A DNA stretch of 64,000 bases from Streptomyces nigrescens (GCA_024349765.1 AP026073.1:3162001-3226000); one strand, 5' to 3'. Counted from the stretch's first letter, positions 15,611 to 24,408 are shown. Program-made: numbers and translations. Notes: generated from the sequence alone by a model not told the origin.

Positions 15611-16615
15611 ATGCGCACCCGCCACGTCTTCCACGCCGTCGACTCACACACCGAAGGCATGCCCACCCGCGTGATCACCGGCGGCGTCGGGGTGATCCCC
15701 GGCACCACCATGGCCGAGCGCCGGCTGCACTTCATCGAGCACCTGGACCACCTGCGCACCCTGCTCATGTACGAGCCGCGGGGCCACGCCTCCATGAGCG
15801 GCGCCATCCTCCAGCCCCCGACCCGGCCCGACGCCGACTACGGCGTGCTGTTCATCGAGGTCTCCGGCCTCCTGCCGATGTGCGGACACGGCACCATCGG
15901 GGTGGCCACCGTCCTCGTCGAGACCGGCATGGTCGAGGTCACCGAGCCCGTGACCACCGTCCGCCTCGACACCCCCGCCGGCCTGATCAGCGTCGACGTC
16001 CAGGTCGAGGACGGACGGGCCGAGTCCGTCACGCTCACCAACGTGCCCGCCTTCTGCGTCGGCCTCGACCTCACGGCGGACGTACCGGGCTACGGCGCGG
16101 TGACGTACGACCTCGCCTTCGGCGGCAACTTCTACGCCTTCGTCGATCTCGACGCCCTGGGGCTGCCGTTCGACCGCGCCCGCAAGGACGATCTGCTCGC
16201 CGCGGGGCTCGCCCTCATGGACGCGATCAACGCCTCGCCCGACCGGCCCGTCCACCCGACCCGGCCGGAGATCGCGGGCGTCAAACACGTCTACCTCGCC
16301 GCCCCGGGCGCGGACGCCCACCACTCCCGGCACGCCATGGCCATCCACCCGGGCTGGTTCGACCGCTCGCCGTGCGGCACCGGCACCAGTGCGCGGATGG
16401 CCCAGCTGCACGCCCGCGGCGCCCTGCCCCTGCACCGCGACTTCGTCAACGAGTCCTTCATCGGCACCCGGTTCACCGGGCGGCTCGTCGAAGAGACCGA
16501 GATCGGGCACCTGCCCGCCGTCGTGCCCCGCATCACCGGGCGGGCCTGGATCACCGGCACCGCCCAGTACTTCCTGGACCCCGACGACCCCTTCCCCGGA
16601 GGTTTCCTCCTGTGA
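15611..16615 (+). CDS. 4-hydroxyproline 2-epimerase (proline racemase family)
   Basis: The ATG at 15611 follows GGAGGAG; 334 residues. The proline-racemase family signatures are clear: VDSHTEGMPTRV near the start, the first catalytic cysteine in LPMCGHGTIG (Cys91) and the second in RSPCGTGTSAR (Cys255). Having both cysteines points to a racemase/epimerase, because trans-3-hydroxyproline dehydratases of the family replace the second with Thr. It would convert trans-4-hydroxy-L-proline to the cis-D isomer, the first step after peptide cleavage. Coupled by a four-base overlap to the next gene. Confidence 0.92.
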   Translation: MRTRHVFHAVDSHTEGMPTRVITGGVGVIPGTTMAERRLHFIEHLDHLRTLLMYEPRGHASMSGAILQPPTRPDADYGVLFIEVSGLLPMCGHGTIGVATVLVETGMVEVTEPVTTVRLDTPAGLISVDVQVEDGRAESVTLTNVPAFCVGLDLTADVPGYGAVTYDLAFGGNFYAFVDLDALGLPFDRARKDDLLAAGLALMDAINASPDRPVHPTRPEIAGVKHVYLAAPGADAHHSRHAMAIHPGWFDRSPCGTGTSARMAQLHARGALPLHRDFVNESFIGTRFTGRLVEETEIGHLPAVVPRITGRAWITGTAQYFLDPDDPFPGGFLL

Positions 16616-17994
16616 GCACCGCCCTGGCCCCGGTTGTCTCCCGCAACCCGGCCGACCCCTCCGACGTGGTCGTGGAGACCGCCGCACCCGGCGCGTTCGC
16701 CGCCGCCGACGCCGTCGAACGCGCCCGCACCGCACAGCCCGGCTGGCTGCTCGACGGCGCGGCCGCCCGCTCGGCCGCCCTCGGCGCGATCGCCGACGCC
16801 GTCGAGGCGGCCGCGGACGAACTGGCCGCGCTCGCCGTACGCGAGGTGGGCAAACCGGTCACCGAAGCCCGCGCCGAGGTGGCCCGCACCGCCGCGATCT
16901 GGCGCTACTACGCCCAGACCCCGCACGACCCCACCGGCGCGGTCCACGAGCCGGCCGCCGGCCCCGGACTGCTGCTCAGCCGCCGCCGGCCGCACGGCGT
17001 CGCCGGCCTGATCACCCCCTGGAACTTCCCGTTCGCCATCCCCACCTGGAAGGCGGCCCCCGCGCTCGCCGCCGGCAACGTGGTCGTACTGAAACCCGCA
17101 CCCGAAGCCACCGGCTGCGCGCTGCGCCTGGCCGAGATCGTGCAACAGGCGCTGCCCGCCGGGGTGTTCACGGTGCTGCCCGGCGGTGCCACCGAGGGTG
17201 ACGCCGTCGTCTCGTCCGCCGACGTCATCTCCTTCACCGGCTCCACCGCGGTCGGCCGGGCCGTCGCGCGGACCGCCACCGACCGAGGTGTCCCCGTACA
17301 GGCCGAGATGGGCGGGCTGAACGCGGCGATCGTCCTGCCGGACGCCGACATGGACACCGCGGCCGCACACATCGCCGCCGCCGTCGCCGGATACGCCGGC
17401 CAGAAGTGCACCGCCACCAGCCGCGTGATCGCCGTGGGGGCGGCCCTCGCGCCGCTGCGCGAGGCACTGGCCGCACACCTGCGGGCCCTGCCGGTGGGCG
17501 CCCCCACCGACCCCGCCACCGTCTGCGGCCCCCTCATCAACGAACGGGCCCGCAACCGGGTGGTCGAGGCCCGCCGGGGACTGCCCGCACTCGTGGGCAC
17601 CCCCGCGCCCGTCCCGAGCGACGGCTGGTACGCGGCGCCGGCCCTGTTGGAGCACGTCCCCGCCGACCACCCGCTCCTGCGGGAGGAGACCTTCGGCCCG
17701 ATCGCCGTACTGCTCCCCGCCGACGACCTGGACCGGGCGGTGCGGATGACCAACTCCGTTCCGTACGGCCTGGTCACCTCGGTACACACGGCATCCCTCG
17801 ACACCGCCCTGCACGGACTCGACCGGCTCGACACCGGCATGATCCGGGTCAACGCCCCTTCCACCGGTGTCGACTTCCACCTGCCGTTCGGGGGCACCAA
17901 GGCATCCAGCCACGGACCGCGCGAACAGGGCCGCGCCGCCCTGGACTTCTACACCTCGACCCGCACCTACACCCTCGCCCCCGCACACCCGTAG
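16612..17994 (+). CDS. Aldehyde dehydrogenase, likely 2-oxoglutarate semialdehyde (2,5-dioxovalerate) dehydrogenase
   Basis: The GTG at 16612 overlaps the epimerase stop (GTGA), so earlier in-frame codons were rejected; 460 residues. ALDH landmarks: GLITPWNFPFAIPTWK, SFTGSTAVGR, catalytic Glu232 in AEMGG and nucleophile Cys266 in GQKCTATSR (the 34-residue spacing is normal), then EETFGPIAVL and LPFGGTKASSHG. It lacks a few N-terminal residues compared with the usual 480-490. As the last step it would oxidise the semialdehyde to 2-oxoglutarate for the TCA cycle. NADP versus NAD use cannot be told. Confidence 0.9.
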   Translation: MSTALAPVVSRNPADPSDVVVETAAPGAFAAADAVERARTAQPGWLLDGAAARSAALGAIADAVEAAADELAALAVREVGKPVTEARAEVARTAAIWRYYAQTPHDPTGAVHEPAAGPGLLLSRRRPHGVAGLITPWNFPFAIPTWKAAPALAAGNVVVLKPAPEATGCALRLAEIVQQALPAGVFTVLPGGATEGDAVVSSADVISFTGSTAVGRAVARTATDRGVPVQAEMGGLNAAIVLPDADMDTAAAHIAAAVAGYAGQKCTATSRVIAVGAALAPLREALAAHLRALPVGAPTDPATVCGPLINERARNRVVEARRGLPALVGTPAPVPSDGWYAAPALLEHVPADHPLLREETFGPIAVLLPADDLDRAVRMTNSVPYGLVTSVHTASLDTALHGLDRLDTGMIRVNAPSTGVDFHLPFGGTKASSHGPREQGRAALDFYTSTRTYTLAPAHP

Positions 17995-18011
17995 CCACCT
18001 GCGAAAACAAC

Positions 18012-18023
18012 GTGACATTGTAC
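18012..18023. promoter_or_regulatory. Candidate operator upstream of the GntR gene
   Basis: GTGACATTGTAC lies 54 bp before the GntR start and matches GTGAAATTGCAC at 10 of 12 positions. Suggests autoregulation and the same binding protein. Confidence 0.55.
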
Positions 18024-18077
18024 GCTGGTGATCCGCTCGGCCACGAGGGACAAGGGCACGAAGGGAAACACCACGAC

Positions 18078-18794
18078 ATGGGCCACCTCACGCAGCGCAA
18101 TCTCAACACCACCAGGGAGCGCCTGCGCGACCAGGTCGCCCACCACCTGCGGGCGGCCCTGATCTCGGGCGAACTCCGCCCCGGCGAGGTCTACTCGGCA
18201 CCCGGTCTCGCGGAGGACTTCGGCATCTCCGCGACGCCGGTGCGCGAGGCGATGCTCGACCTGGCCCGCGAAGGCCTGGTCGAACCCGTCCGCAACAAGG
18301 GCTTCCGGGTCACCGAGGTCAACGAGCGCGACCTCGACCAGTACACCGAGATCCGCACCCTCATCGAGGTCCCCATGATCGGCCGCATCACGCGCAGCGC
18401 GTCCCGCGAGGAGCTGGAGGCGCTGCGCCCGGTCGCCGAGGAGATCGTGCGCGCCGCCCGCGACCACGACCTCATCGGCTACCTCGACGCCGACCGCCAG
18501 TTCCACCTCTCCCTCCTCGCGCTCGCCGGGAACGACCGGCTCGTGGAGACGGTCGGTGACCTGCGCAAGCGCTCCCGCCTGTACGGCCTGACCGCCCTGG
18601 ACGAACGCGACCAGCTGCTCCCCTCGGCCGAGGAGCACATCGAACTCCTCGACCTGATGGTGGCCGGCAACGCCAAGGCCGCCGAGAAGTGCATGGCCCG
18701 CCACCTGAGCCACGTCCGCTCCCTGTGGGCGGAGAGCGCGCAGGAACGCACCCCCGCCCGGCACGGCCGCAATGTCCGCCTGAGTTCCCACTGA
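18078..18794 (+). CDS. GntR-family regulator, FCD (FadR) subfamily; probable regulator of the collagen/hydroxyproline genes
   Basis: A 238-residue protein: N-terminal winged helix (LRDQVAHHLRAALISGELRPGEVYSAP..., residues 10-75, with FGISATPVREAM as the recognition region) and an FCD all-helical effector domain (DADRQFHLSLLALAGN; the His pattern continues in EEHIELLDLM and MARHLSHV). FCD proteins commonly bind organic acids via a metal held by Asp/His. It lies 83 bp behind the aldehyde dehydrogenase on the same strand and has a shared operator in front. That makes it the best candidate to bind GTGA(A/C)ATNNNAC; the ligand might be hydroxyproline or a pathway intermediate (inference). Confidence 0.92.
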   Translation: MGHLTQRNLNTTRERLRDQVAHHLRAALISGELRPGEVYSAPGLAEDFGISATPVREAMLDLAREGLVEPVRNKGFRVTEVNERDLDQYTEIRTLIEVPMIGRITRSASREELEALRPVAEEIVRAARDHDLIGYLDADRQFHLSLLALAGNDRLVETVGDLRKRSRLYGLTALDERDQLLPSAEEHIELLDLMVAGNAKAAEKCMARHLSHVRSLWAESAQERTPARHGRNVRLSSH

Positions 18795-18889
18795 CGACCG
18801 GACCCCGCCCGGGGCGGACCGGCCGGTGCCGGGCCGTGCACAACACGGCGTGATGGCCGAGCGGGAGTTCCCCCGGACGTGCGGTGACC

Positions 18890-18902
18890 ACAGACTGTCT
18901 GT
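18890..18902. promoter_or_regulatory. Perfect 13-bp palindrome before the prolyl aminopeptidase
   Basis: ACAGACTGTCTGT has 6-bp arms around one central base, 47 bp upstream of the next start codon. It does not match the GTGA-type operator. It may be a separate regulator site. Confidence 0.4.
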
Positions 18903-18949
18903 CCCAGGCCGGTCCGACCACACCTCACCCACGCGCCCGGGAAGGGACC

Positions 18950-20215
18950 ATGAACCCCGCACACACCACCGTCGACCACACCTTCACGGTCCCCTTGGAC
19001 CACGCCGCCCCCGGCGGCGAGACGATACGCATCTTCGCCCGCGAGATCACCGACCGCTCCCGCGCCGGCGAGGAACTGCCCTGGCTGCTCTATCTGCAGG
19101 GCGGCCCGGGCGGCAAGTCCCCCCGCCCGTCGGGCACCTCGCCCGGCTGGCTGGCCCACGCACTGACCACGCACCGCGTCCTCCTCCTCGACCAGAGGGG
19201 CACCGGCCGCTCCACCCCGGTCACCGCCCGGTCCGCCGCGCGTTGTGAGGACCCGGCCCAACTCGCCGCATATCTGGGCCACTTCAGGGCCGACTCGATC
19301 GTCGCCGATGCCGAGCTGATCCGCCACACGCTGTGCGGTGGGGAGCGCTGGGAGACGCTCGGCCAGAGCTACGGCGGCTTCCTCACCCTCACCTACCTCT
19401 CCCAGGCCCCGGAAGGACTCCGGGCCTGCTACGTCGCCGGCGGCCTCCCGGGCCTCACGGCCACCGCCGACGACGTCTACGCCCGCACCTATCCACGCGT
19501 GCGCGACCGGGTCCACGAGTTCTACGCCCGCTATCCGGACGACGCCCGATGTCTGCGCCGGCTGGCCGATCTGCTCACCGCGCAGGACGTACGCCTGCCC
19601 GACGGGGACCGGCTCACCGTCCGCCGGCTGCGCACCCTCGGCCTGCTGCTCGGCATGGGCGACGGGTTCGAGCGCCTGCACTGGCTGCTCGACGAAGCGC
19701 TGGACGAGGACGGCGGACCGACCGACACCTTCCTGTACCAGGTGATGGGCCTGACCGGCTTCACCGACAACCCGCTCTTCGCCGTCCTCCAGGAAACCCT
19801 GTACGGCCAGGGCGCCGGCCCCACCGGCTGGGCGGCCTCCCGTGCCCTCGCCGCCTTCCCCGAATTCACCGAGGCCGCGGACCCCCTGCTGCTCACCGGC
19901 GAGATGATCTACCGCTGGATGTTCGAGGACATCCGCGGTCTGCGCCCCTTCGCACAGGCCGCCGACCTGCTCGCCGGGCGCACCGACTGGCCGCCCCTGT
20001 ACGACCCGGACCGCCTCGCCGCCAACCGCGTCCCGCTCGCCGCGGTCGTCTACCACGACGACATGTACGTGGACGCGGGTCTGTCCCTGGACACCGCCCG
20101 CAAGATCGGCGCCGCACGTGCCTGGGTCACCAACGAATGGGAACACGACGGCCTCGCCGCCTCCGGCGACCGGGTCCTCGCCCGCCTGATGGACCTGGCC
20201 GCCGGCCGCGGCTGA
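18950..20215 (+). CDS. Prolyl aminopeptidase (proline iminopeptidase), alpha/beta hydrolase S33
   Basis: The ATG at 18950 has AAGGGA eight bases upstream; 421 residues. The sequence carries S33-family marks: LYLQGGPGGKSPRP (oxyanion HGGP-like motif), DQRGTGRS, and the nucleophile elbow GQSYGGF with Ser140. The C-terminal His lies in NEWEHDGLAASG. The long C-terminal cap is typical of the tetrameric, larger prolyl aminopeptidases of Streptomyces. These enzymes remove N-terminal Pro and often Hyp from peptides, so it complements the M24 peptidase. It is 155 bp behind the GntR gene. Confidence 0.9.
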   Translation: MNPAHTTVDHTFTVPLDHAAPGGETIRIFAREITDRSRAGEELPWLLYLQGGPGGKSPRPSGTSPGWLAHALTTHRVLLLDQRGTGRSTPVTARSAARCEDPAQLAAYLGHFRADSIVADAELIRHTLCGGERWETLGQSYGGFLTLTYLSQAPEGLRACYVAGGLPGLTATADDVYARTYPRVRDRVHEFYARYPDDARCLRRLADLLTAQDVRLPDGDRLTVRRLRTLGLLLGMGDGFERLHWLLDEALDEDGGPTDTFLYQVMGLTGFTDNPLFAVLQETLYGQGAGPTGWAASRALAAFPEFTEAADPLLLTGEMIYRWMFEDIRGLRPFAQAADLLAGRTDWPPLYDPDRLAANRVPLAAVVYHDDMYVDAGLSLDTARKIGAARAWVTNEWEHDGLAASGDRVLARLMDLAAGRG

Positions 20216-20219
20216 CGGA

Positions 20220-20257
20220 AGCGGGGCCGGGGGCGTACCAGCCGGGAAGGCCCCGCT
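20220..20257. terminator. Hairpin between convergent genes
   Basis: AGCGGGGCC (20220-20228) and GGCCCCGCT (20249-20257) form a perfect 9-bp stem with a 20-base loop between the stops of the prolyl aminopeptidase and the leftward hypothetical gene. Confidence 0.55.
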
Positions 20258-20280
20258 ACCCGTAGCACCGGGGGAGCCGC

Positions 20281-20994
20281 CTAGGGAAACCAGACCTCGC
20301 AGATGCTGTCCTCGCCCTCCTCGCTCCGGTCGACCACGAACGCCGACTCGCGGCGCTCTTCATTCACATAGACGGACAGCGCGCCACCGGTGAGCATGTG
20401 GAGGAGGTCCCCGTTGTGGAAGGAGAACTCCTCCTCGCCGTCTCCGTATTCGTCGCTCAGTTGGCCGGGGTCGATCCCTGCCGTGGTCAGGGTGGTGCGC
20501 GGGTCGCCGGTGACCTCCAGCTCCTCGAAGCCCTCCACGGTCAGGTCCGGAGCGCCGGGCACAGCGACGAGGATCTTGCTGTAGGAGGCGCCGAAGTCGC
20601 GTTCACAGACCGCGATGATCCGGGAGTGCGGATGCCTCTGCTTCTGTGCCTGGAACTCGTCCTCCAGCGCACTGGCCATGATCCCGTCTTCGACCAGAGC
20701 CGGATCGGTGATCTTCACCGTGGAGCCCCACACGGCCGCGCGTACCTCGTCCAGTTCTTCCCGGCTGGCCGGATGCCCCGGGTGCTCCAGCCGAGACGGG
20801 GCGTCCTGGCGGCGGATCGCTGACACGGTGGACAGGGACAGCACCGCGGCTTTGGCCGCCGCTGGATCGTGGGCAACCGTGGCCGGCCGCACTGTGGGTG
20901 GGAGCGGGGCGGTGAAGGGGGGATGGACGATGACCAGATGCGCATGGCCGTGGTGGCGGAGGTCCACCTGCGTACCGGGTGATACGGGATTCAT
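20281..20994 (-). CDS. Hypothetical protein
   Basis: I do not recognise this 237-residue protein. The chosen start is the ATG at 20994 (MNPVSPGTQVDLRHHGH); a longer reading to 21054 has no good start context. There is no signal peptide or membrane segment. The second half is acidic (DEYGDGEEEFSFHNGDLLHML; EERRESAFVVDRSEEGEDSICEVWFP), and the middle has a conserved-looking ITDPALVEDGIMASALEDEFQAQ helix. It looks like a cytosolic protein with predicted mixed alpha/beta content. The neighbours give no functional hint. Confidence 0.7.
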   Translation of the reverse strand: MNPVSPGTQVDLRHHGHAHLVIVHPPFTAPLPPTVRPATVAHDPAAAKAAVLSLSTVSAIRRQDAPSRLEHPGHPASREELDEVRAAVWGSTVKITDPALVEDGIMASALEDEFQAQKQRHPHSRIIAVCERDFGASYSKILVAVPGAPDLTVEGFEELEVTGDPRTTLTTAGIDPGQLSDEYGDGEEEFSFHNGDLLHMLTGGALSVYVNEERRESAFVVDRSEEGEDSICEVWFP

Positions 20995-21232
20995 GGCGCC
21001 GAGCGTAGCCGCGGGCCAACGCCTGTAAGTGAGAGTGGGTGGCGGTCTTCTCATGGCAGGTCACGCCGCGCCTTCATTTTCGTTGAACGCTCACCTACGC
21101 GGCCGCGCAAGGCTAAAGTCATCGCTCCGATGGCACCTGCTCCCCGCCGCAAGCGGGCACCGGTTCACGACCGAGGGCAGGGCCATGCGCGCAGGGGAGC
21201 GCGCAGCACATAGGAACAGGGGGGACCTGTAC

Positions 21233-22045
21233 ATGGCCCGGAATCAGAGGCCTCAGCCGACGGCGGAGGACAAGAAGAACGTGCGTGTGGGCTGCGGCAT
21301 CATGCTGGCTGCGCTGCTCGCGGTCGGCGGCTGTGGCGCCTTGATCAACGACGACAACGCCTCGTCGTCCAAGGTTTCGTCGCCCACGGCTGCGTCGCCC
21401 GACACCTCGTCGTCCAGCGCCTCCTCGTCGCTGTCCACCTTCGACGACAAGCCGAACACCGTCACCGTCGATGACTTCGTCGGCATGGGGCTCCAGGCAG
21501 CCCAGGACGCAGCGCAGGACGACGGCCTCTACCGCCTCGACTCCACCGATGCCACGGGCCAGGGCCGTCAGCAGGTCTGGGACCGCAACTGGACGGTCTG
21601 TGCTCAGACACCCGCGGCCGGCGAAACGATGAGCGCCGATGACACGCTCACGTTCGACACCGTCAAGTCCAGCGAGGGCGAGACCTGCGACGACCCGACG
21701 GGGTCTGCCGGCAGCGAAGACTCCTCCACTTCCGGCACGGGCGATTCCTCCACGGTCGCCGGCACGGGGGACGACTACGGCGACGATGGTTCCGCCACGG
21801 TCGCCGGCACCGGGGACGACCAGACCGATGGCTCCTCCGACAGCGGCTCCAGCTCACTGACAGGTGGTTCCTACTCGTCGGGCGACGAATCCAGTTCCTC
21901 TGCGTCCTCGGCCGGCTCGCCACAGGCGCCGGCCGGTGCCACGGCCCAGTGCAACGACGGTTCCTACAGCTATTCCGCCCATCGTCGGGGTACCTGCTCG
22001 CATCACCGTGGCGTGGCCGTCTGGCTGGCCAGCGTGCCTTCGTAG
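21233..22045 (+). CDS. Secreted/lipoprotein with PASTA-like and DUF3761 domains
   Basis: The start at 21233 (MARNQRPQPTAEDKKN) follows a purine-rich GGGGGGAC stretch; 270 residues. A hydrophobic stretch GCGIMLAALLAVGGCGAL gives either a membrane anchor or a lipobox (VGGC). After a Ser-rich linker comes a PASTA-like unit (NTVTVDDFVGMGLQAAQDAAQDDGL ... VCAQTPAAGETMSADDTLTF), then low-complexity Ser/Gly/Asp repeats containing two copies of STVAGTGDD-like text. The C-terminal CNDGSYSYSAHRRGTCSHHRGVAVWL is the DUF3761 signature. Probably faces the cell wall; role unknown. Confidence 0.8.
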   Translation: MARNQRPQPTAEDKKNVRVGCGIMLAALLAVGGCGALINDDNASSSKVSSPTAASPDTSSSSASSSLSTFDDKPNTVTVDDFVGMGLQAAQDAAQDDGLYRLDSTDATGQGRQQVWDRNWTVCAQTPAAGETMSADDTLTFDTVKSSEGETCDDPTGSAGSEDSSTSGTGDSSTVAGTGDDYGDDGSATVAGTGDDQTDGSSDSGSSSLTGGSYSSGDESSSSASSAGSPQAPAGATAQCNDGSYSYSAHRRGTCSHHRGVAVWLASVPS

Positions 22046-22157
22046 CGGGGGCGTCGACAAGATCGGCCTGGTTACGGACCATCGCAGCAGCTCAGAGGCA
22101 CACCAGCCAGTGGCTGATGGGGGCGAACCGCTCGGGTCCGCCCCCCTCGGCGTGGGA

Positions 22158-23576
22158 TCAGGATGCTTCCGTGACCCGGTTGAAGAGGCGGCCGGCGAGG
22201 TCGATCCCTGTGATGGCGCCGTTGGCGTCGCGGGAGAAGTAGCCGCGCTGCCCCTCGAGACCGCCTTCGGTGACGATGTACTCGTCGCCGTCGCCGTCGC
22301 CGTCGCCATCGCTGTCGTCGTTTTCGCCGTTGTCGCCGGGAAGGAAGCCGATGGCCGCGGCCGGGTAGTCCGGGGGCATCTCCTCGTCCGATGCCGCGCG
22401 GATCTCCGGCTTGATCCCGACCGCCAGGGTGAGGCGGGTGCCGTCGGTGGCGATGTCGAGGTTCATGGCGTCGATCTCGTAGCGACCGACGACCTGTTGG
22501 GCCTTTCCTTCGTCGTACGGGAGCGGCTCCACCGTCTTCTCGACGACGCCCAGGCAGTGCTCCAGCACCCACCGCACGACGGACTGGTTGAACGGGTAGC
22601 CGTCCGGTCCGACGTTGGCCAGCGAGACCACCGCGAAGTTCCGCTCGGGGACGATGAGCAGCTCGGCGAACTGGCCGTTGCCCGAGCCGCCGTGGCCGAT
22701 GCCGTGGAGACCGTCCCAGTCGTGCAGGAACCAGCAGATTCCGAAGCCGTCGCCGAGCGTACTGCTGCGCAGCGCGACCGTCTGCTCCCGCATCCGCTGC
22801 AGCTCCACGGCAGGCAACACGCCTTCTCCGTCGCCGAGTTGGAACCGTGCCCAGCGCAGCAGATCGCTCACCGAGGAGGCGAGGCCGCCGCCGGGGTTGT
22901 CCCGGCGCGCGCCCTCGTTGAACGCTCCCCAGGGCCGGGCGGCACGCAGTTCGCCGTCGTCGTCCCGGTTGTAGCCCACGGCGAACTTGCGGACCATCAC
23001 CTCCGCCAGTCCGTACACGGTGTCCGAAAGACCCACCGGCTCCAGGACGAGTGAGGCCATGGCCTGCTCGAAGGGCAGGCCGGTGACCTTCTCCACGATC
23101 CGCCCGGCCAGGTTGTATCCGGCCTGGCTGTACGAGGCGCGGGCGCCGGGCGGTGCGATCAGCGGCAGTCCGGGCAGCTTCGCCACGAGCCCGGTCAGGG
23201 AGCGGTCGCCCTCGCCGTCGTCGATCAGGTTCCAGTCCAGGCCCGCGGTGTGGTTGAGCAGGTTCAGGACGGTGATCTGTGCGGCGGCCTGCTCGTCGGC
23301 CAGCTTCAGCTCGGGCACGTAGCGCCGCACCGGCGCGTCCAGGTCCACCTTCCCCTCGGCGACCAGGCGCATCAGCGCGGTCGCCGTGAAGGTCTTGGAC
23401 ACCGACGCCAGGTGGAACAGCGTCTTCTCGTCGACCGGGACCGGGTTGGCGAGGCTCGTGACGCCGTGCGAGGCGTAGATCTCCTGTCCGTCCAGGAGCA
23501 CCCCGACGGCGACACCGGGAACGCCGAGCTCCGTGGCCTGCGTCTTGACGAACTCCGACAGCTTGTCCTGCAACAT
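22158..23576 (-). CDS. Serine hydrolase, beta-lactamase/penicillin-binding-like (class C fold)
   Basis: The ATG at 23576 is chosen because CGGAGGGGGA lies just upstream; 472 residues. The S-x-x-K motif is Ser58-Val-Ser-Lys61. The second motif region reads ARASYSQAGYNLAG, where most relatives have YSN (here YSQ). HGGSGNG serves as the third motif. No signal peptide is seen, so it is probably cytoplasmic. The C-terminal extra domain contains the acidic run DDSDGDGDGDGDEY, possibly ion-binding. The gene is divergent from a TetR gene, and three repeats of an operator lie between them. Likely esterase or peptidase; substrate unknown. Confidence 0.88.
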   Translation of the reverse strand: MLQDKLSEFVKTQATELGVPGVAVGVLLDGQEIYASHGVTSLANPVPVDEKTLFHLASVSKTFTATALMRLVAEGKVDLDAPVRRYVPELKLADEQAAAQITVLNLLNHTAGLDWNLIDDGEGDRSLTGLVAKLPGLPLIAPPGARASYSQAGYNLAGRIVEKVTGLPFEQAMASLVLEPVGLSDTVYGLAEVMVRKFAVGYNRDDDGELRAARPWGAFNEGARRDNPGGGLASSVSDLLRWARFQLGDGEGVLPAVELQRMREQTVALRSSTLGDGFGICWFLHDWDGLHGIGHGGSGNGQFAELLIVPERNFAVVSLANVGPDGYPFNQSVVRWVLEHCLGVVEKTVEPLPYDEGKAQQVVGRYEIDAMNLDIATDGTRLTLAVGIKPEIRAASDEEMPPDYPAAAIGFLPGDNGENDDSDGDGDGDGDEYIVTEGGLEGQRGYFSRDANGAITGIDLAGRLFNRVTEAS

Positions 23577-23592
23577 GGCTCCCCCTCCGGGC

Positions 23593-23668
23593 ACTTGAAC
23601 TAAGTACGAGAAGGAGCGTAGGTCTCACTTGAACAAAGTGCAAGGCGGTGCGTGAACTAAGTTCAAGT
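23593..23668. promoter_or_regulatory. Three copies of a TetR-type operator in the divergent promoter
   Basis: ACTTGAACTAAGTAC (23593-23607), ACTTGAACAAAGTGC (23627-23641) and GTGAACTAAGTTCAAGT (23652-23668) share the core TTGAACWAAGT, the third on the opposite strand as a longer palindrome. They overlap the promoters of the serine hydrolase and the TetR gene. Confidence 0.7.
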
Positions 23669-23680
23669 AGGGTGATGGAC

Positions 23681-24376
23681 ATGCCGCGAGACACCCTGAC
23701 CGCAGACCGGATCGTCCGTGAGGCCATCGAGCTGCTCGACGACGAGGGGCTGGACGGTCTCAACATGCGGAGCCTGGCGAAACGGCTCGGCTCGGCCGCC
23801 ACCGCCGTCTACTGGCACATCAAGACCAAGGACGAGCTGGTCCGACTCGCCAGCGACGCGATCTGGCACGAGGTCGAGCTGCCCGATCTCGACGCCACCG
23901 ACTGGCGCACGGCCGCCACCGCCCACGCCACCGGCATGCACGCGATGCTCACCCGGCACCCCTGGCTCGGCCAGGCATTCGGCAGCCACCTCCTGCACGG
24001 GCCCGGCCAGGCCCGGCACAACGACCTCAGCCTGGGCATCTACGAGAAGGCGGGCTTCGCCGCCGCCGACGCGGACCGGGCGGCCGCCACCGTCTTCACC
24101 TTCGTGCTCGGCAGCACGCTGGGCCCTGCCGCACAGGTCTCGCTGAACCGCCGGCTGAGCAAGAGCGGCGCGGACCCGGAGCAACGGATGGCCGACGCCA
24201 TGACCCGCGCCACCGAGACCGCCAGGCAATTCCCACGCCTGCGCGAACGCCTCAACACCACGGCCGCCACGGAGTACGCCGCAGCACCCGACGACACCTT
24301 CGCGTTCGGCCTCCAGTCCCTCCTCGACGGCTTCGAGGCCCGCCTCACGGCCGCCGGCACCAGTCGGCACACGTAA
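23681..24376 (+). CDS. TetR-family transcriptional repressor
   Basis: The ATG at 23681 is preferred because AGGG lies eight bases upstream (an ATG six bases earlier is too close). The 231-residue protein has an N-terminal HTH (TADRIVREAIELLDDEGLDGLNMRSLAKRLGSAATAVYWHIKTKDELVRLA) and a TetR_C-type effector domain like that of tetracycline repressors (HPWLGQAFGSHLLHGPGQARHND). It most likely represses itself and the divergent serine hydrolase through the three operator copies. The inducer is unknown. Confidence 0.93.
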   Translation: MPRDTLTADRIVREAIELLDDEGLDGLNMRSLAKRLGSAATAVYWHIKTKDELVRLASDAIWHEVELPDLDATDWRTAATAHATGMHAMLTRHPWLGQAFGSHLLHGPGQARHNDLSLGIYEKAGFAAADADRAAATVFTFVLGSTLGPAAQVSLNRRLSKSGADPEQRMADAMTRATETARQFPRLRERLNTTAATEYAAAPDDTFAFGLQSLLDGFEARLTAAGTSRHT

Positions 24377-24408
24377 CCCGGTGCCCGGACCACAGCCACC
24401 CGACCAGG

